NCBI RefSeq assembly: GCF_014107495.1
Contig: NZ_CP041969.1
Coordinates: 248,001 to 312,000 of the forward strand
Direction: 5' to 3'
DNA length: 64,000 nt
Origin: Cohnella cholangitidis
GTDB lineage: Bacteria > Bacillota > Bacilli > Paenibacillales > Paenibacillaceae
In this document: positions 51,596 through 59,978 of the stretch, in pieces
Layout of the letters: every line of letters starts with the position of its first letter
Numbering within the stretch: the stretch's first letter is position 1
Translations under genes and position numbers: made by a program
Notes under the pieces: generated by a model
Database searches by the model: none
Seen by the model: only the letters and a program-made list of their open reading frames with translations
Told to the model about the DNA's origin: nothing

Positions 51596-52936
51596 TTATT
51601 TCGCTTTCGCCGCGATTTCATTGCCCAATTTATTCAATTTCTCATAAGCGTCTTCGATTTCCATTTGACCGAACATGACGCTTTCCATTGTTGCCTTGAA
51701 TGTATCTACCCACTCCGTGAATCCCGCTGCGATCGGGTAGAAGGGCAACGCTTTATCAAGCGCAACGTCATAGATTTTTTTGCCGAGCTTATCTTTTGGC
51801 TCAAGCGTCGGTTCAAGAGCCGCATAGATTTCCGGATTGATCGGGATGCCTCGCGTTAGTCCTAGCGCTTGCCCCGCTTCTTTGTCCGATACGAACCATT
51901 TCACGAAAGCTTTGGACTGTTCCAAGTTTTTGGAATCCGCGCTGACTGCTAAGAAAATCGTCGATTGCGCCCATCCGCCGCCTGCTGATCCGGTCGGGAT
52001 ATTCACCACGTCGACCTTACCGGGCATAAGTTGTTCGAGTGCGCTTACGGAGCCTGTAGTCGCGCCGCGCGTCATGACGACGCCGGAGGCCATGGGATCG
52101 GCAGTCGGGTCATTCTCCAAGAAAGCCACCTGCTTGTCGGCGGGCGGTACGGCTTTCTCCTTGCGGAGTTCGGCGAACGTAGTTTGGTATTTCATGAACA
52201 AGTCTTTGTCGAGAGTGAATGTTTTACCGCCGTCCGTCATTAGCGGCTTGCCGCCGTTAGCGGTTTGATACCATTGATACCAGTCCCAGATGTTAGAGGT
52301 GTCGTTAATGGCGTATTTGCCTTCCGGCAATTTCTCCTTCGCCTTCCGTCCGAATTCGAAGTATTCCTCCCAAGTCCAGTCCTTCCGCGGAAGCTCGATA
52401 CCCGCTGCCTCTAGTTCCGGTTTATTGAATGCGATTCCCTGGGCATTCTGGCTAAGCGGGACCCCGTACAGCTTGCCATCGATTTTCAAGTTCTCGATTA
52501 CCGCTGGATCTACTATGCCTGCCAAATCAAGGTCCGACAGATCGGCTAAAGTTCCTTTCGCGACATACTCTTGGATGTATGCTGCATCCATCTGAAGCAC
52601 GTCCGTCATCGATTTGGATGCCGCTAACGTTGGAAGCTTTGCCCAGAACGCATCCCATGCGACATACTCGGGCTTGAAGGTAACGTTAGGCTTCTGCTTC
52701 GTATAGATATCGAGAGCTTTAAGCGTTGCCTCATGCCTTGCGTCCGATCCCCACCACATGATGCTGAGCTTGACCGGATCCGAGCTTGGCGCGGAGCTTC
52801 CGGCTTCCTTGGAGCTTACTGCCGCCTTGCTTGGTTCGCTGTTTTTGGCGTTATTGTTATTGTCTCCGCAAGCCGTTAGTACCAATACGAAGGCCAACAA
52901 CATCAATCCCAATCCTCTGTACCCTTTGAATCCCAT
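51596..52936 (-). CDS. Extracellular sugar-binding lipoprotein
   Basis: 446 residues. Lipobox LTAC (Cys23) after MGFKGYRGLGLMLLAFVLV, then a Ser/Lys-rich linker (NNNNAKNSEPSKAAVSSKEAGSS broken by acidic residues) and a family 1 binding-protein fold (KLSIMWWGSD, KPNVTFKPEYVAWDAFWAKL, MDAAYIQEYVAKGTLADL). It gives the substrate to the two permeases encoded just upstream in the same transcript. The ligand is inferred to be a sugar acid or its oligomer from the enzymes nearby. Confidence 0.9.
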   Translation of the reverse strand: MGFKGYRGLGLMLLAFVLVLTACGDNNNNAKNSEPSKAAVSSKEAGSSAPSSDPVKLSIMWWGSDARHEATLKALDIYTKQKPNVTFKPEYVAWDAFWAKLPTLAASKSMTDVLQMDAAYIQEYVAKGTLADLSDLDLAGIVDPAVIENLKIDGKLYGVPLSQNAQGIAFNKPELEAAGIELPRKDWTWEEYFEFGRKAKEKLPEGKYAINDTSNIWDWYQWYQTANGGKPLMTDGGKTFTLDKDLFMKYQTTFAELRKEKAVPPADKQVAFLENDPTADPMASGVVMTRGATTGSVSALEQLMPGKVDVVNIPTGSAGGGWAQSTIFLAVSADSKNLEQSKAFVKWFVSDKEAGQALGLTRGIPINPEIYAALEPTLEPKDKLGKKIYDVALDKALPFYPIAAGFTEWVDTFKATMESVMFGQMEIEDAYEKLNKLGNEIAAKAK

Positions 52937-52974
52937 CTTTTTTTCCCCTCTCGAATCGTAATGGATTTACACCG

Positions 52975-53808
52975 TCAGCCTTTGATTCCCGTTGTTGCAA
53001 TCCCCTCGACGAAATGTTTCTGCGCGAGGAAAAATATAATCGCGGATGGAACGACGGATGCCAAAGCCATAGCCAGCATCGGTCCCCACTGGATTTCAAA
53101 TTGATCGATGTACATTCGAAGCGCTAGTCCTACCGTGAATTTGTCCACCGAGGTTAAGTAAAGCACCTGCGAGAAGAAATCATCCCAGCTCCAGATGAAG
53201 GTGAATATCGCGACAGTCACGAGAGCCGGCTTTATTAGCGGGAAAATGATTTTCAGGAAAATGCCGTAAACCGACGCGCCGTCAATCTTCGCGGCCTCGT
53301 CCAAGTCTCTTGGAATTCCCCGAATGAATTGAACAAGCAGGAAGATGAAGAAGGCTCCCCCTCCGAAGAAATGCGGCAATATTAATGGAACATAACTATT
53401 CACTAAATTGAAATTGTTAAAGAGAATGTACTGGGGCACGATCGTGACCTGCGTCGGAAGCATCATCGTCATCAGAAGGATCGCGAACCAGAATCCGCGC
53501 AGCTTAAAGTTTAATCTTCCGAACCCATAAGCGACGGCCGCTGCGGACAATACCCCGCCTACCACGTTCCATAATTCCATGAGCAAAGTATTGCCGAAGA
53601 AGTGGGCAAAGGTATGGTCCGAAGGCGTGAAGTCCCAGCCCTTAATGTAGTTGTCCCATACCGGGCTCTCCGGCCAGATTGCCGGCAGGCTCATCTCCGG
53701 CAACGTTTTCAAGGAGGCGCCCATCCACCAGATGATCGGGTAAACCATGAGAAGCGAGAAGATCAGCAAGAAAAGATGGTTCGTTATTCTCGGACGCCGC
53801 GCGTTCAT
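52975..53808 (-). CDS. Carbohydrate ABC transporter permease (MalG/UgpE type)
   Basis: 277 residues, six membrane segments. The EAA loop is DLDEAAKIDGASVYGIFLKIIFPLIKPAL, and the C-terminus ends VEGIATTGIKG as is usual in MalG-like subunits. It overlaps the other permease gene by 4 bases (ATGA). No ATPase gene lies in the cluster, so it must use an ATPase shared in the cell (MsmX-like). Confidence 0.93.
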   Translation of the reverse strand: MNARRPRITNHLFLLIFSLLMVYPIIWWMGASLKTLPEMSLPAIWPESPVWDNYIKGWDFTPSDHTFAHFFGNTLLMELWNVVGGVLSAAAVAYGFGRLNFKLRGFWFAILLMTMMLPTQVTIVPQYILFNNFNLVNSYVPLILPHFFGGGAFFIFLLVQFIRGIPRDLDEAAKIDGASVYGIFLKIIFPLIKPALVTVAIFTFIWSWDDFFSQVLYLTSVDKFTVGLALRMYIDQFEIQWGPMLAMALASVVPSAIIFFLAQKHFVEGIATTGIKG

Positions 53809-54728
53809 TTCCCATTCCTCCCATCCGTCTCATAGAACACCCAGTATCGAGAAGCGAAGAAGTTTATGGCGGTGATCACGGCAACGATAACGAGCAGAAC
53901 CCAAGCAAGCGCTGAAGCGTATCCCATCTGGAAGTGCTTGAATGCTTTCTCGTACAAGAACAAAGCGTACGTGTAGGTGGAGTGCATCGGTCCGCCCTTC
54001 GTAATGACAAGCGCAGCGGTAAACATCTGGAACGAACCGATGATTCCGAGAATGAGGTTAAAGAACATCACCGGCGAAAGCATAGGAAGAGTGATATGGA
54101 AAAATTTTCTGATCTTGGCCGCCCCGTCAACGGAAGCCGACTCATAAAGCTCTTGCGGAATTTGCTTAAGTCCCGCCAGGAAAATAACCATCGTGGATCC
54201 GAATTGCCATATATTCAACAGGATCAGCGTTCCTAGTGCGGTGTCGGGATTGGAAATCCAGCCCGTGCCAGCGATCCCGAACCAAGACAGCACCTCGTTG
54301 AAATAACCGTCGACTCCGAACATGTTCCTCCATAACAAGGAAACGGCAATACTCCCACCGATCAAGGACGGAAAATAAATCGCCGTCCGATACAGGTTCA
54401 TGCCGCGAATCTTCTGATTCAACAGCATCGCTACAAGTAAGGAGAAGATTAATTTAAGAGGCAATGAAATGAGCACGAATAGGAAGGTAACTCTGAGCGA
54501 CTTCACAAACTCGTCGTCGTTGGTGAAGATTCTGGTGTAATTGGCCAAGCCTGACCATTCCGGCTCGGCTAATAACGAGTAGTCCGTGAAGGACAAATAA
54601 AATGACTGTATGATCGGCCATAAGGTCAGCAGGAGAAATCCGATTAACCAAGGTGCGATAAAAAGATAACCGGCTCGATTGTTCTCCCCGCGGTTCCGAA
54701 GCTTGCGAATCATCTGATTGGCTGACAT
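53805..54728 (-). CDS. Carbohydrate ABC transporter permease (MalF/UgpA type)
   Basis: 307 residues, six or seven membrane segments, starting in the standard form (NRAGYLFIAPWLIGFLLLTLWPIIQSFYLSFTDYSL). The EAA loop is ELYESASVDGAAKIRKFFHITLPMLSPV. It is the first gene of the leftward transcript that continues with the partner permease, binding protein, mannonate dehydratase-like gene, second binding protein and two-component system. Confidence 0.93.
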   Translation of the reverse strand: MSANQMIRKLRNRGENNRAGYLFIAPWLIGFLLLTLWPIIQSFYLSFTDYSLLAEPEWSGLANYTRIFTNDDEFVKSLRVTFLFVLISLPLKLIFSLLVAMLLNQKIRGMNLYRTAIYFPSLIGGSIAVSLLWRNMFGVDGYFNEVLSWFGIAGTGWISNPDTALGTLILLNIWQFGSTMVIFLAGLKQIPQELYESASVDGAAKIRKFFHITLPMLSPVMFFNLILGIIGSFQMFTAALVITKGGPMHSTYTYALFLYEKAFKHFQMGYASALAWVLLVIVAVITAINFFASRYWVFYETDGRNGK

Positions 54729-54810
54729 TCCTTCACCCCCTCATACGCTCTCTAGCGGTCTCGCATTTAACATTAACGGACGGCACTAGGTATGAACAGG
54801 CGAAGAATTC

Positions 54811-54925
54811 AATATCGATAGGTGAAAAAAACAAGGGATTCCATAGCCAAGTGCGACAAACTTACGATTCCCGTTCATTCCCTTAAGTTCGTCGCATCGA
54901 CACTTGCAGAAGCGTCATCGATAAT
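54811..54925. promoter_or_regulatory. Divergent promoter region with GntR-like half sites and an inverted repeat
   Basis: In the 257-base gap between the permease operon and the RraA-like gene are AATATCGAT (54811-54819) and ATCGATAAT (54917-54925), each nearly one arm of the ATTATCGATTATCGATAAT palindrome at the gntR start. Between them is an inverted repeat TGCGACAAACTTA/TAAGTTCGTCGCA (54852-54864 and 54884-54896, 12 of 13 pairs). Confidence 0.45.
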
Positions 54926-54985
54926 GAAAGTGATGCAATAGATTAGGCAATTGTCTTGATTAACACGCTGAAAGAAGGGGTTCGG

Positions 54986-55891
54986 ATGAAATTCGATAAC
55001 GCGGATGATATTATTCAGTGGACGCAGTTATGGGAAGGCGAACGTTTCCAGAACGGTCGTCCCAAGGTGTCATCGGACATCTTGCGGAGAATGCGGAACA
55101 TTACGCTAGAGGAAGCTTGGGGACCGTTATGGAATAGGGGATATCAAGCTCAATTCGAGGGAGACTTCAAAATCGTTCACCCGGAAAAGGTGATGGTCGG
55201 CCGCGCAGTTACTGCCGTAATGGTACCTCGGCGCCCGGATCTTCACGATACGTTGCTTCAATACGGACATGAACAGGAGAACCGGCGAGGTTTCTTCAAT
55301 CAATGGGTCATCGATACGCTCGAGGAGGAGGATGTCGTTGTCGTCGATTTATTCGACAAAATTTTCAAAGGCACTTATGTCGGAGGAAACCTCGCAACCG
55401 CGATTTCAACGCGCACGAAGCGTGGAGGCGCGGTTATCTGGGGAGGTATCCGCGATAACCAACAAGTCGTTAAGATCGAGAACATCAATGTGTTTCATCG
55501 GGGCAGCGATCCTACCGCCATCGAAGATGTCACTATGATCGGGATGAATACCCCCACGAGGATTGGCAAAGCGATTTGCTTGCCGGGCGACGTCGTTCTA
55601 GCCACTCCCGCCGGAGTGATCTTCATTCCTCCTCACATGGCCGAGCATGTTGTCGTTCAAGCAGAGAAATCCCAGGTTCGCGACGTCTTCGGGTTCGTTC
55701 GTCTAAGAGACTTAGCCTACACGACAGCACAAATCGACTCCCCTTGGTCTAGCCCAATGTGGCAAGATTTCCTTAATTGGTTTATGACCGACCGGCAAGC
55801 GGCAGATTACCAACACCTGAATTGGGATAAAGAGCTTGAGGAAGCCAAGCAGTATGATGACAAAGGGCCTTCTTACGAAGTTCGGCTATAA
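54986..55891 (+). CDS. RraA-family protein (aldolase/dimethylmenaquinone methyltransferase-like fold)
   Basis: 301 residues, longer than the 160-230 usual for RraA or HMG aldolase. The core shows VVDLFDKIFKGTYVGGNLATAISTRTKRGGAVIWGGIRDNQQV, with the phosphate/pyruvate loop GGN.AT and the catalytic GG.RD motif, and the late LPGDVVLATPAGVIFIPPHMAEHVV. An N-terminal 60-residue part and a C-terminal 50-residue part are extra. Active relatives are 4-hydroxy-4-methyl-2-oxoglutarate aldolases or oxaloacetate decarboxylases. Divergent from the permease operon. A 2-keto acid aldolase for the pathway is plausible, but not proven. Confidence 0.8.
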   Translation: MKFDNADDIIQWTQLWEGERFQNGRPKVSSDILRRMRNITLEEAWGPLWNRGYQAQFEGDFKIVHPEKVMVGRAVTAVMVPRRPDLHDTLLQYGHEQENRRGFFNQWVIDTLEEEDVVVVDLFDKIFKGTYVGGNLATAISTRTKRGGAVIWGGIRDNQQVVKIENINVFHRGSDPTAIEDVTMIGMNTPTRIGKAICLPGDVVLATPAGVIFIPPHMAEHVVVQAEKSQVRDVFGFVRLRDLAYTTAQIDSPWSSPMWQDFLNWFMTDRQAADYQHLNWDKELEEAKQYDDKGPSYEVRL

Positions 55892-55917
55892 TCCGTCTCC
55901 CCGCTTCGACGCCAAAT

Positions 55918-55952
55918 AGGAGCTATCCCGATAGAAGAACGGGTTAGCTCCT
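55918..55952. terminator. Bidirectional terminator
   Basis: AGGAGCTATCCCG (55918-55930) pairs with CGGGTTAGCTCCT (55940-55952), followed by TTT. It separates the convergent RraA-like and AraC genes. Confidence 0.8.
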
Positions 55953-57146
55953 TTATTCTCTCTCTATCCATCCTGCTCGATAATCACGTCTCCACGGAAT
56001 CCCTATATTCGCTAGGCGAGAGACCAACCTTCTTTTTGAATAGCTGGCTAAAGTATCTGGAATCGTGATAACCGATTTTTCGGCAATCTCGTAATTTTTT
56101 AGCCCCGTGCTGCTTAATAAAGCCTTGGCTTTGTCGATCCGAATATTCGTAAGCTGTTCGATAAAAGTGATGCCCGTGTTCGCCTTGAAGAGCATGCTCA
56201 GATAAGTTGGAGTCATGTAAACTTTGCGAGCCATTCTTTCAAGAGTGGCGATCTGACATTCTTGTTCCATATAGGAGATCGTTTTTTTGATTATACTACG
56301 ATGGCTATCCTGATCGTCCCTCTTCGCCCTTTCCCTCCTATCGAGCAAATACATGGCTGCAAAACTTATAATCTCCCCTAGGGTTTCCATCTTCACGATC
56401 GATACCATCTCATATTTAGCCAGAGAAGCCCTTGATTCGCCCAAAATTTTATTCTCCATCCCTACTAGCATGCGAAGCGTCACCTCGCGAATTTGATTCA
56501 CTTCTATCGGACCGTTCTTTATTACATGTTCGTAGAACAGGCCTATGCCCTGCTCCATATCCGTAATATCCTTAGCGGATTTAACCCTATGGTACAGTTC
56601 CTTTTCTTGCAATACCGGATAATCCTCAAGAGATTCTGCCTTGTTCAGCTCAGAGTACAAGATCCATTGCCCGGTTCCCTGATAGAACTTAGCTTCAAGC
56701 GCTCGCAAAGCTTGTACGTAACTCTTATGAACATCTCTTAGCAACATGCAAGGCTCTCCAATTCCGATATTAACGGGACAAGAAGCGGTTAACGATATTC
56801 TTGTATTTAAAGCTCGAAGAAGGGGGAAGTGCTCCCAAGAAAAAAGCAACGCAACCCGATCCTCCCCATCCTTGAAGAGAATGCTTCCTTCAGGCATATG
56901 CTGCGTCAAAAACAATTGGAGCCGTTCGTTCTCTTTATTCCGCTGAATATCATCGATAAGGGTGCCAGAGCATTCAAACAATGCAATACTGGGTGCAGTG
57001 AAATAACAATTCAGATTCAACATAATGAGCTTATGTTGCCATTCCTCGATTTCCGCATTGGGGGACGCAACCAGATTTCTCAATACGCTGTCCCTCATCC
57101 AACTCAGTACCAATGGATCCTCTAGCAGCATTGTTTCGTTCCTCAT
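55953..57146 (-). pseudogene. AraC family regulator with C-terminal frameshift
   Basis: The first about 355 codons are normal: a long N-terminal domain with no clear motif (including PVNIGIGEPCMLLRDVHKSYVQALRALEAKFYQG, like the YesN middle region), then helix-turn-helix 1 IATLERMARKVYMTPTYLSMLFKANTGITFIEQLTNIRIDKAKALLSST. In the second helix-turn-helix the frame shifts after NYEIAEK. The other frame gives IGYHDSRYFSQLFKKKVGLSPSEYRDS and stops at 55984-55986. Loss of one A from a run (T5 at 56076-56080 on the plus strand, six expected) explains it. As written, the second recognition helix is destroyed. Probably a regulator of the adjacent sugar-acid genes. Confidence 0.82.
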
Positions 57147-57205
57147 GCTCCATTACCCCTTATCGGAAAAAGGTTAACAAGATCATGGCTCGCATTTGTT
57201 CCCGC

Positions 57206-57853
57206 TTAGTTCAAGTCGATCATTTTATAGGCGTGCATATGCTCGATAAACTTATTCTCCGCTAACCGTGCATCTCCCGTCTTCAAGGCTGCGATCAATT
57301 GCAGATGCCATTCCGCCAACTTCTCCGTGGAATAATGCCGATTAGAGATCGCCATGAAGCGCATGATCGTTGTTCTCATCCGGTGCCATAGCTCCAAGAT
57401 CGCCCCGTTATCGCACAAGGTAAAGAAGTAACCATGAAACTCCATATCCTTCTCCAAGATCGCAAGACTGTCGTTGATCTGAATCGCGGCTTCCATCTCC
57501 GTTAGAATTTGCTCCAAGTTTATATAATCTTGATCCGTTAACAGGGATATGGATTGCTTCACCGCGAAGCTCTCTATTATCTCGCGAAGCACGAACAGAT
57601 CCTTGATTTCTTTAGAGGTAATCGAAGAAACGACGGATCCTTTATTCGGTTGCCCGACGATTAGTCCTTCTTGCTTCAATCTTTCCAGCGCTTCCCTCAC
57701 AGGGGCTTGACTTATCTGATACTTTCCCGCGATTTCGAGCACGATAAGCCGGTGACCGGGATGAAGCGTTCCGTCTATAATATCCTTCTTCAGAGCGGCA
57801 TATACGCTCTCGCTGATCGAGGATATCGGGAGCAGCATCTGTTTGTCAGTCAT
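57206..57853 (-). CDS. GntR-family regulator with FCD ligand domain
   Basis: 215 residues from the ATG just upstream of MTDKQ; a second ATG 24 bases further up has no ribosome site and lies inside the operator. Winged helix: VYAALKKDIIDGTLHPGHRLIVLEIAGKYQISQAPVREALERLKQEGLI. The FCD domain (about 95-215) has FVLREIIESFAVKQSI and the metal-histidine pattern ending EWHLQLIAALKTGD. Members bind sugar acids or carboxylates and usually repress. A 19-base palindrome overlaps its promoter, and half sites occur in the cluster promoter region, so it probably regulates the sugar-acid genes. Confidence 0.88.
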   Translation of the reverse strand: MTDKQMLLPISSISESVYAALKKDIIDGTLHPGHRLIVLEIAGKYQISQAPVREALERLKQEGLIVGQPNKGSVVSSITSKEIKDLFVLREIIESFAVKQSISLLTDQDYINLEQILTEMEAAIQINDSLAILEKDMEFHGYFFTLCDNGAILELWHRMRTTIMRFMAISNRHYSTEKLAEWHLQLIAALKTGDARLAENKFIEHMHAYKMIDLN

Positions 57854-57875
57854 CAGTAAACCATCTCTCTTCGTC

Positions 57876-57894
57876 ATTATCGATTATCGATAAT
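57876..57894. promoter_or_regulatory. Palindromic operator at the gntR start
   Basis: ATTATCGATTATCGATAAT: perfect 9-base arms with one central base. It lies 23 bases upstream of the chosen gntR start. Confidence 0.65.
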
Positions 57895-57961
57895 TTGTAA
57901 TTGATTTAATTTTAGGTTTAGCGAATCGCGAAGTCAACAACAATTTAATGTACACAAAAAA

Positions 57962-57986
57962 AGCGTTTCCTCTCCAAGGAAACGCT
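57962..57986 (-). terminator. Terminator of the secreted unknown gene at 57999
   Basis: AGCGTTTCCT (57962-57971) pairs with AGGAAACGCT (57977-57986). On the minus strand it is followed by seven T. Confidence 0.88.
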
Positions 57987-57998
57987 AATTTGACTATA

Positions 57999-58514
57999 TT
58001 ACGGAAGGAATTGCTGCGTGATTTTAACGATTTTATCATTCTCGACGGAAAAGTGATAAGGATAATCTTTCAAGCTCATTCCGGAATCGTCGCTCGTCAT
58101 CAGAGTAAAGAATTGATCGACGGTGATCTGCTCGTTCCATACGGTGCCCGCTTCTTCTACGTTACCCGTCCGGTTATAGATTTGCATGAACACTTTCGCA
58201 TCGTCGGCAATTTCCAGCATCACCAATTGAGGGTCGTCGTTAACGATATAGTAACCGTCCGGCGCTTCCGTCATTTCCGCATCCCGTTCTCTCTCGCGGA
58301 ATATTTCGTTCGCTTCTTCGCCCTCATACCATTCTATTAAATCCGCATTCAAATACCGCTTGCCGTCCTGTTGATAGATTCGGTCAATATAAGCAACCTT
58401 TGTCTTCGAATCCTGGGGAACCGGCATATAGTCATTCGTATTGGCTTTAATATATCCGAGAGACATGAACCCGAATAATACGGCGACAAAGCTGACTATT
58501 GTTTTGTTGATCAT
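57999..58514 (-). CDS. Exported protein of unknown function
   Basis: 171 residues; an N-terminal hydrophobic segment (TIVSFVAVLFGFMSLGYI) is followed by an acidic domain. Blocks are KVAYIDRIYQQDGKRYLNADLIEWYEGEEANEIFRER and GYYIVNDDPQLVMLEIADDAKVFMQIY, then DQFFTLMTSDDSGMSLKDYPYHFSVENDKIVKITQQFLP. The start KTKVAYIDRIY...GKRYL-AD-I-WYEGEEA is seen in several Bacillales hypothetical lipoprotein-like proteins; here there is no lipobox. No further function can be claimed. Own terminator. Confidence 0.78.
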   Translation of the reverse strand: MINKTIVSFVAVLFGFMSLGYIKANTNDYMPVPQDSKTKVAYIDRIYQQDGKRYLNADLIEWYEGEEANEIFRERERDAEMTEAPDGYYIVNDDPQLVMLEIADDAKVFMQIYNRTGNVEEAGTVWNEQITVDQFFTLMTSDDSGMSLKDYPYHFSVENDKIVKITQQFLP

Positions 58515-58725
58515 AACCGCATTCTCTCCTTCAGGGCTTGAGCCCGTAGCCTTTACGAAAACCTATACCCATTAGACGTTCGACCCAATCGGAAAGTTAC
58601 ATCCTTGAACCGATATTATTAAAATTTTTTAACCTTTTCAACGACCAATAAATGCCTTTAATTAAGCATATTGCGCGACCGATGCATTTAGTCTGTGACA
58701 GCTTGTTATAATCCTTAAATTATCG

Positions 58726-59268
58726 TTAAACTTGCCCCATGCCGATCAATTTATTGACCGTAGCCCAGTTCCTCGTCGTAGCCGCCACTTTCAGCTTCTT
58801 CTCGAGGAAGTTGTTGGAGAACTTCGAAGTGCCGTAACTTTTATGAATCAGAATATACGCTTCCGTATCCGTAATGACGAGCTCATCGGCTTCGTTCTTC
58901 AATGCCATGCATTGAGCGATCGCTTCTTCGGCTGGACGCTCGGACAAGAAACTGACGTAGAGAGAATCCGTCTTCTGCATTTCCTCCAAAGGGTAAGGAT
59001 TGTTCCTCACCACCTCTTCCAACTCCCGAATCGTTCTTAGGACAACCGTTACCGGAAAGGAATACTCCTCTTCGATCTTCGCTTCGATTTGCCTCGCCAC
59101 CTTAACCGAATCATTATCCGAAGAATCGAACAGGACGTTCCCGCTTTGAATATACGTTCGCACGCGATGATATCCCAACTGTTCGAATACGCTTTTCAGG
59201 TGATCCATCTTAATTAGCTTTTGCCCGCTGACATTAATCCCTCTGAGCAACGCAACGTAATTGATCAT
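58726..59268 (-). CDS. DUF1697 family protein
   Basis: 180 residues, the normal length. It has the family signature MINYVALLRGINVSGQKLIKM at the N-terminus, TYIQSGNVLFDS, then SLYVSFLSERP and the C-terminal RNWATVNKLIGM. DUF1697 proteins are widespread and of unknown function; a ferredoxin-like core is assumed. Single gene; no operon partner is clear. Confidence 0.9.
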   Translation of the reverse strand: MINYVALLRGINVSGQKLIKMDHLKSVFEQLGYHRVRTYIQSGNVLFDSSDNDSVKVARQIEAKIEEEYSFPVTVVLRTIRELEEVVRNNPYPLEEMQKTDSLYVSFLSERPAEEAIAQCMALKNEADELVITDTEAYILIHKSYGTSKFSNNFLEKKLKVAATTRNWATVNKLIGMGQV

Positions 59269-59330
59269 GGTTCTTTCCTCCCCCTCAGCCTTAGGGCTGC
59301 TCTTTGTTTGGCATATCCCAGCCGTCTCCT

Positions 59331-59444
59331 TTAAGGAACGACTTTCCTCCCAAGCTTATGTCCGGCGATCACGATCGGCAACAATAGAATGCCTGTAGAC
59401 GCGTACGTCAAAACTTGGCTGAGCGTCAAGGAATCCGAATCCAT
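59331..59444 (-). CDS. 37-residue single-TM small protein
   Basis: MDSDSLTLSQVL, then a hydrophobic segment (TYASTGILLLPIVIAG), then HKLGRKVVP. GAGGAG lies 7 bases before the ATG. It is too short for family recognition. A terminator precedes it, so it probably has its own promoter. Confidence 0.5.
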   Translation of the reverse strand: MDSDSLTLSQVLTYASTGILLLPIVIAGHKLGRKVVP

Positions 59445-59462
59445 TGTCCATCTCCTCAACAA

Positions 59463-59493
59463 AAACCCCATCACCTAATGGTAGACGGGGTTT
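59463..59493 (-). terminator. Terminator of the DUF4870 gene
   Basis: AAACCCCATC (59463-59472) pairs with GACGGGGTTT (59484-59493) with one G-T pair; on the minus strand TTTTT follows. Confidence 0.8.
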
Positions 59494-59523
59494 ATTTCCG
59501 CGAATTAATCTTAAGCCGTTTCG

Positions 59524-59829
59524 TTACTTCATAATAACGATCTGTCCGATCAATGGTAACGGCTTGTTTTGGCCGTTAACGGCATTGACGATACCTAATA
59601 TCGCCAAAGCAAGAACGCCAAGGTTCGCTAAAGGCAAGAGCAGCCAACCGATAATCGGAATAATCCCGAGTACGATATTTACCGCCAGTGCAAGCAAGAA
59701 CAAATTCAATCCTTGTTTGGCATGATATTGGGCGAAGGGAGATTCCTTAGCCGCAAGCAAAGGAATAAAAAACAAGATATAAGCAATAATGGCCATCCCT
59801 TTGTTTTGCTGAATATCGCTTTCCTGCAT
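59524..59829 (-). CDS. DUF4870-type small membrane protein
   Basis: 101 residues from the ATG that follows GAGGTG at 6 bases. It has three hydrophobic segments: GMAIIAYILFFIPLLA, LNLFLLALAVNIVLGIIPIIGWLLLPLANLG, and LALAILGIVNAVNG. The block FAQYHAKQGLNL is the family signature. No function is known. Single gene. Confidence 0.85.
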   Translation of the reverse strand: MQESDIQQNKGMAIIAYILFFIPLLAAKESPFAQYHAKQGLNLFLLALAVNIVLGIIPIIGWLLLPLANLGVLALAILGIVNAVNGQNKPLPLIGQIVIMK

Positions 59830-59978
59830 GTACAACACCTCATCCATTTCACCTAGAATATAACCAGTATATTCCACCGAAGCAGTTCCAGACTAGTTAC
59901 TATCGTCATGGATTTGGTCATGCTTTGTCACGTTTCGATAGGTCGTTAGACCTCGTTAGTCGATCTCGGGCAATCCGT

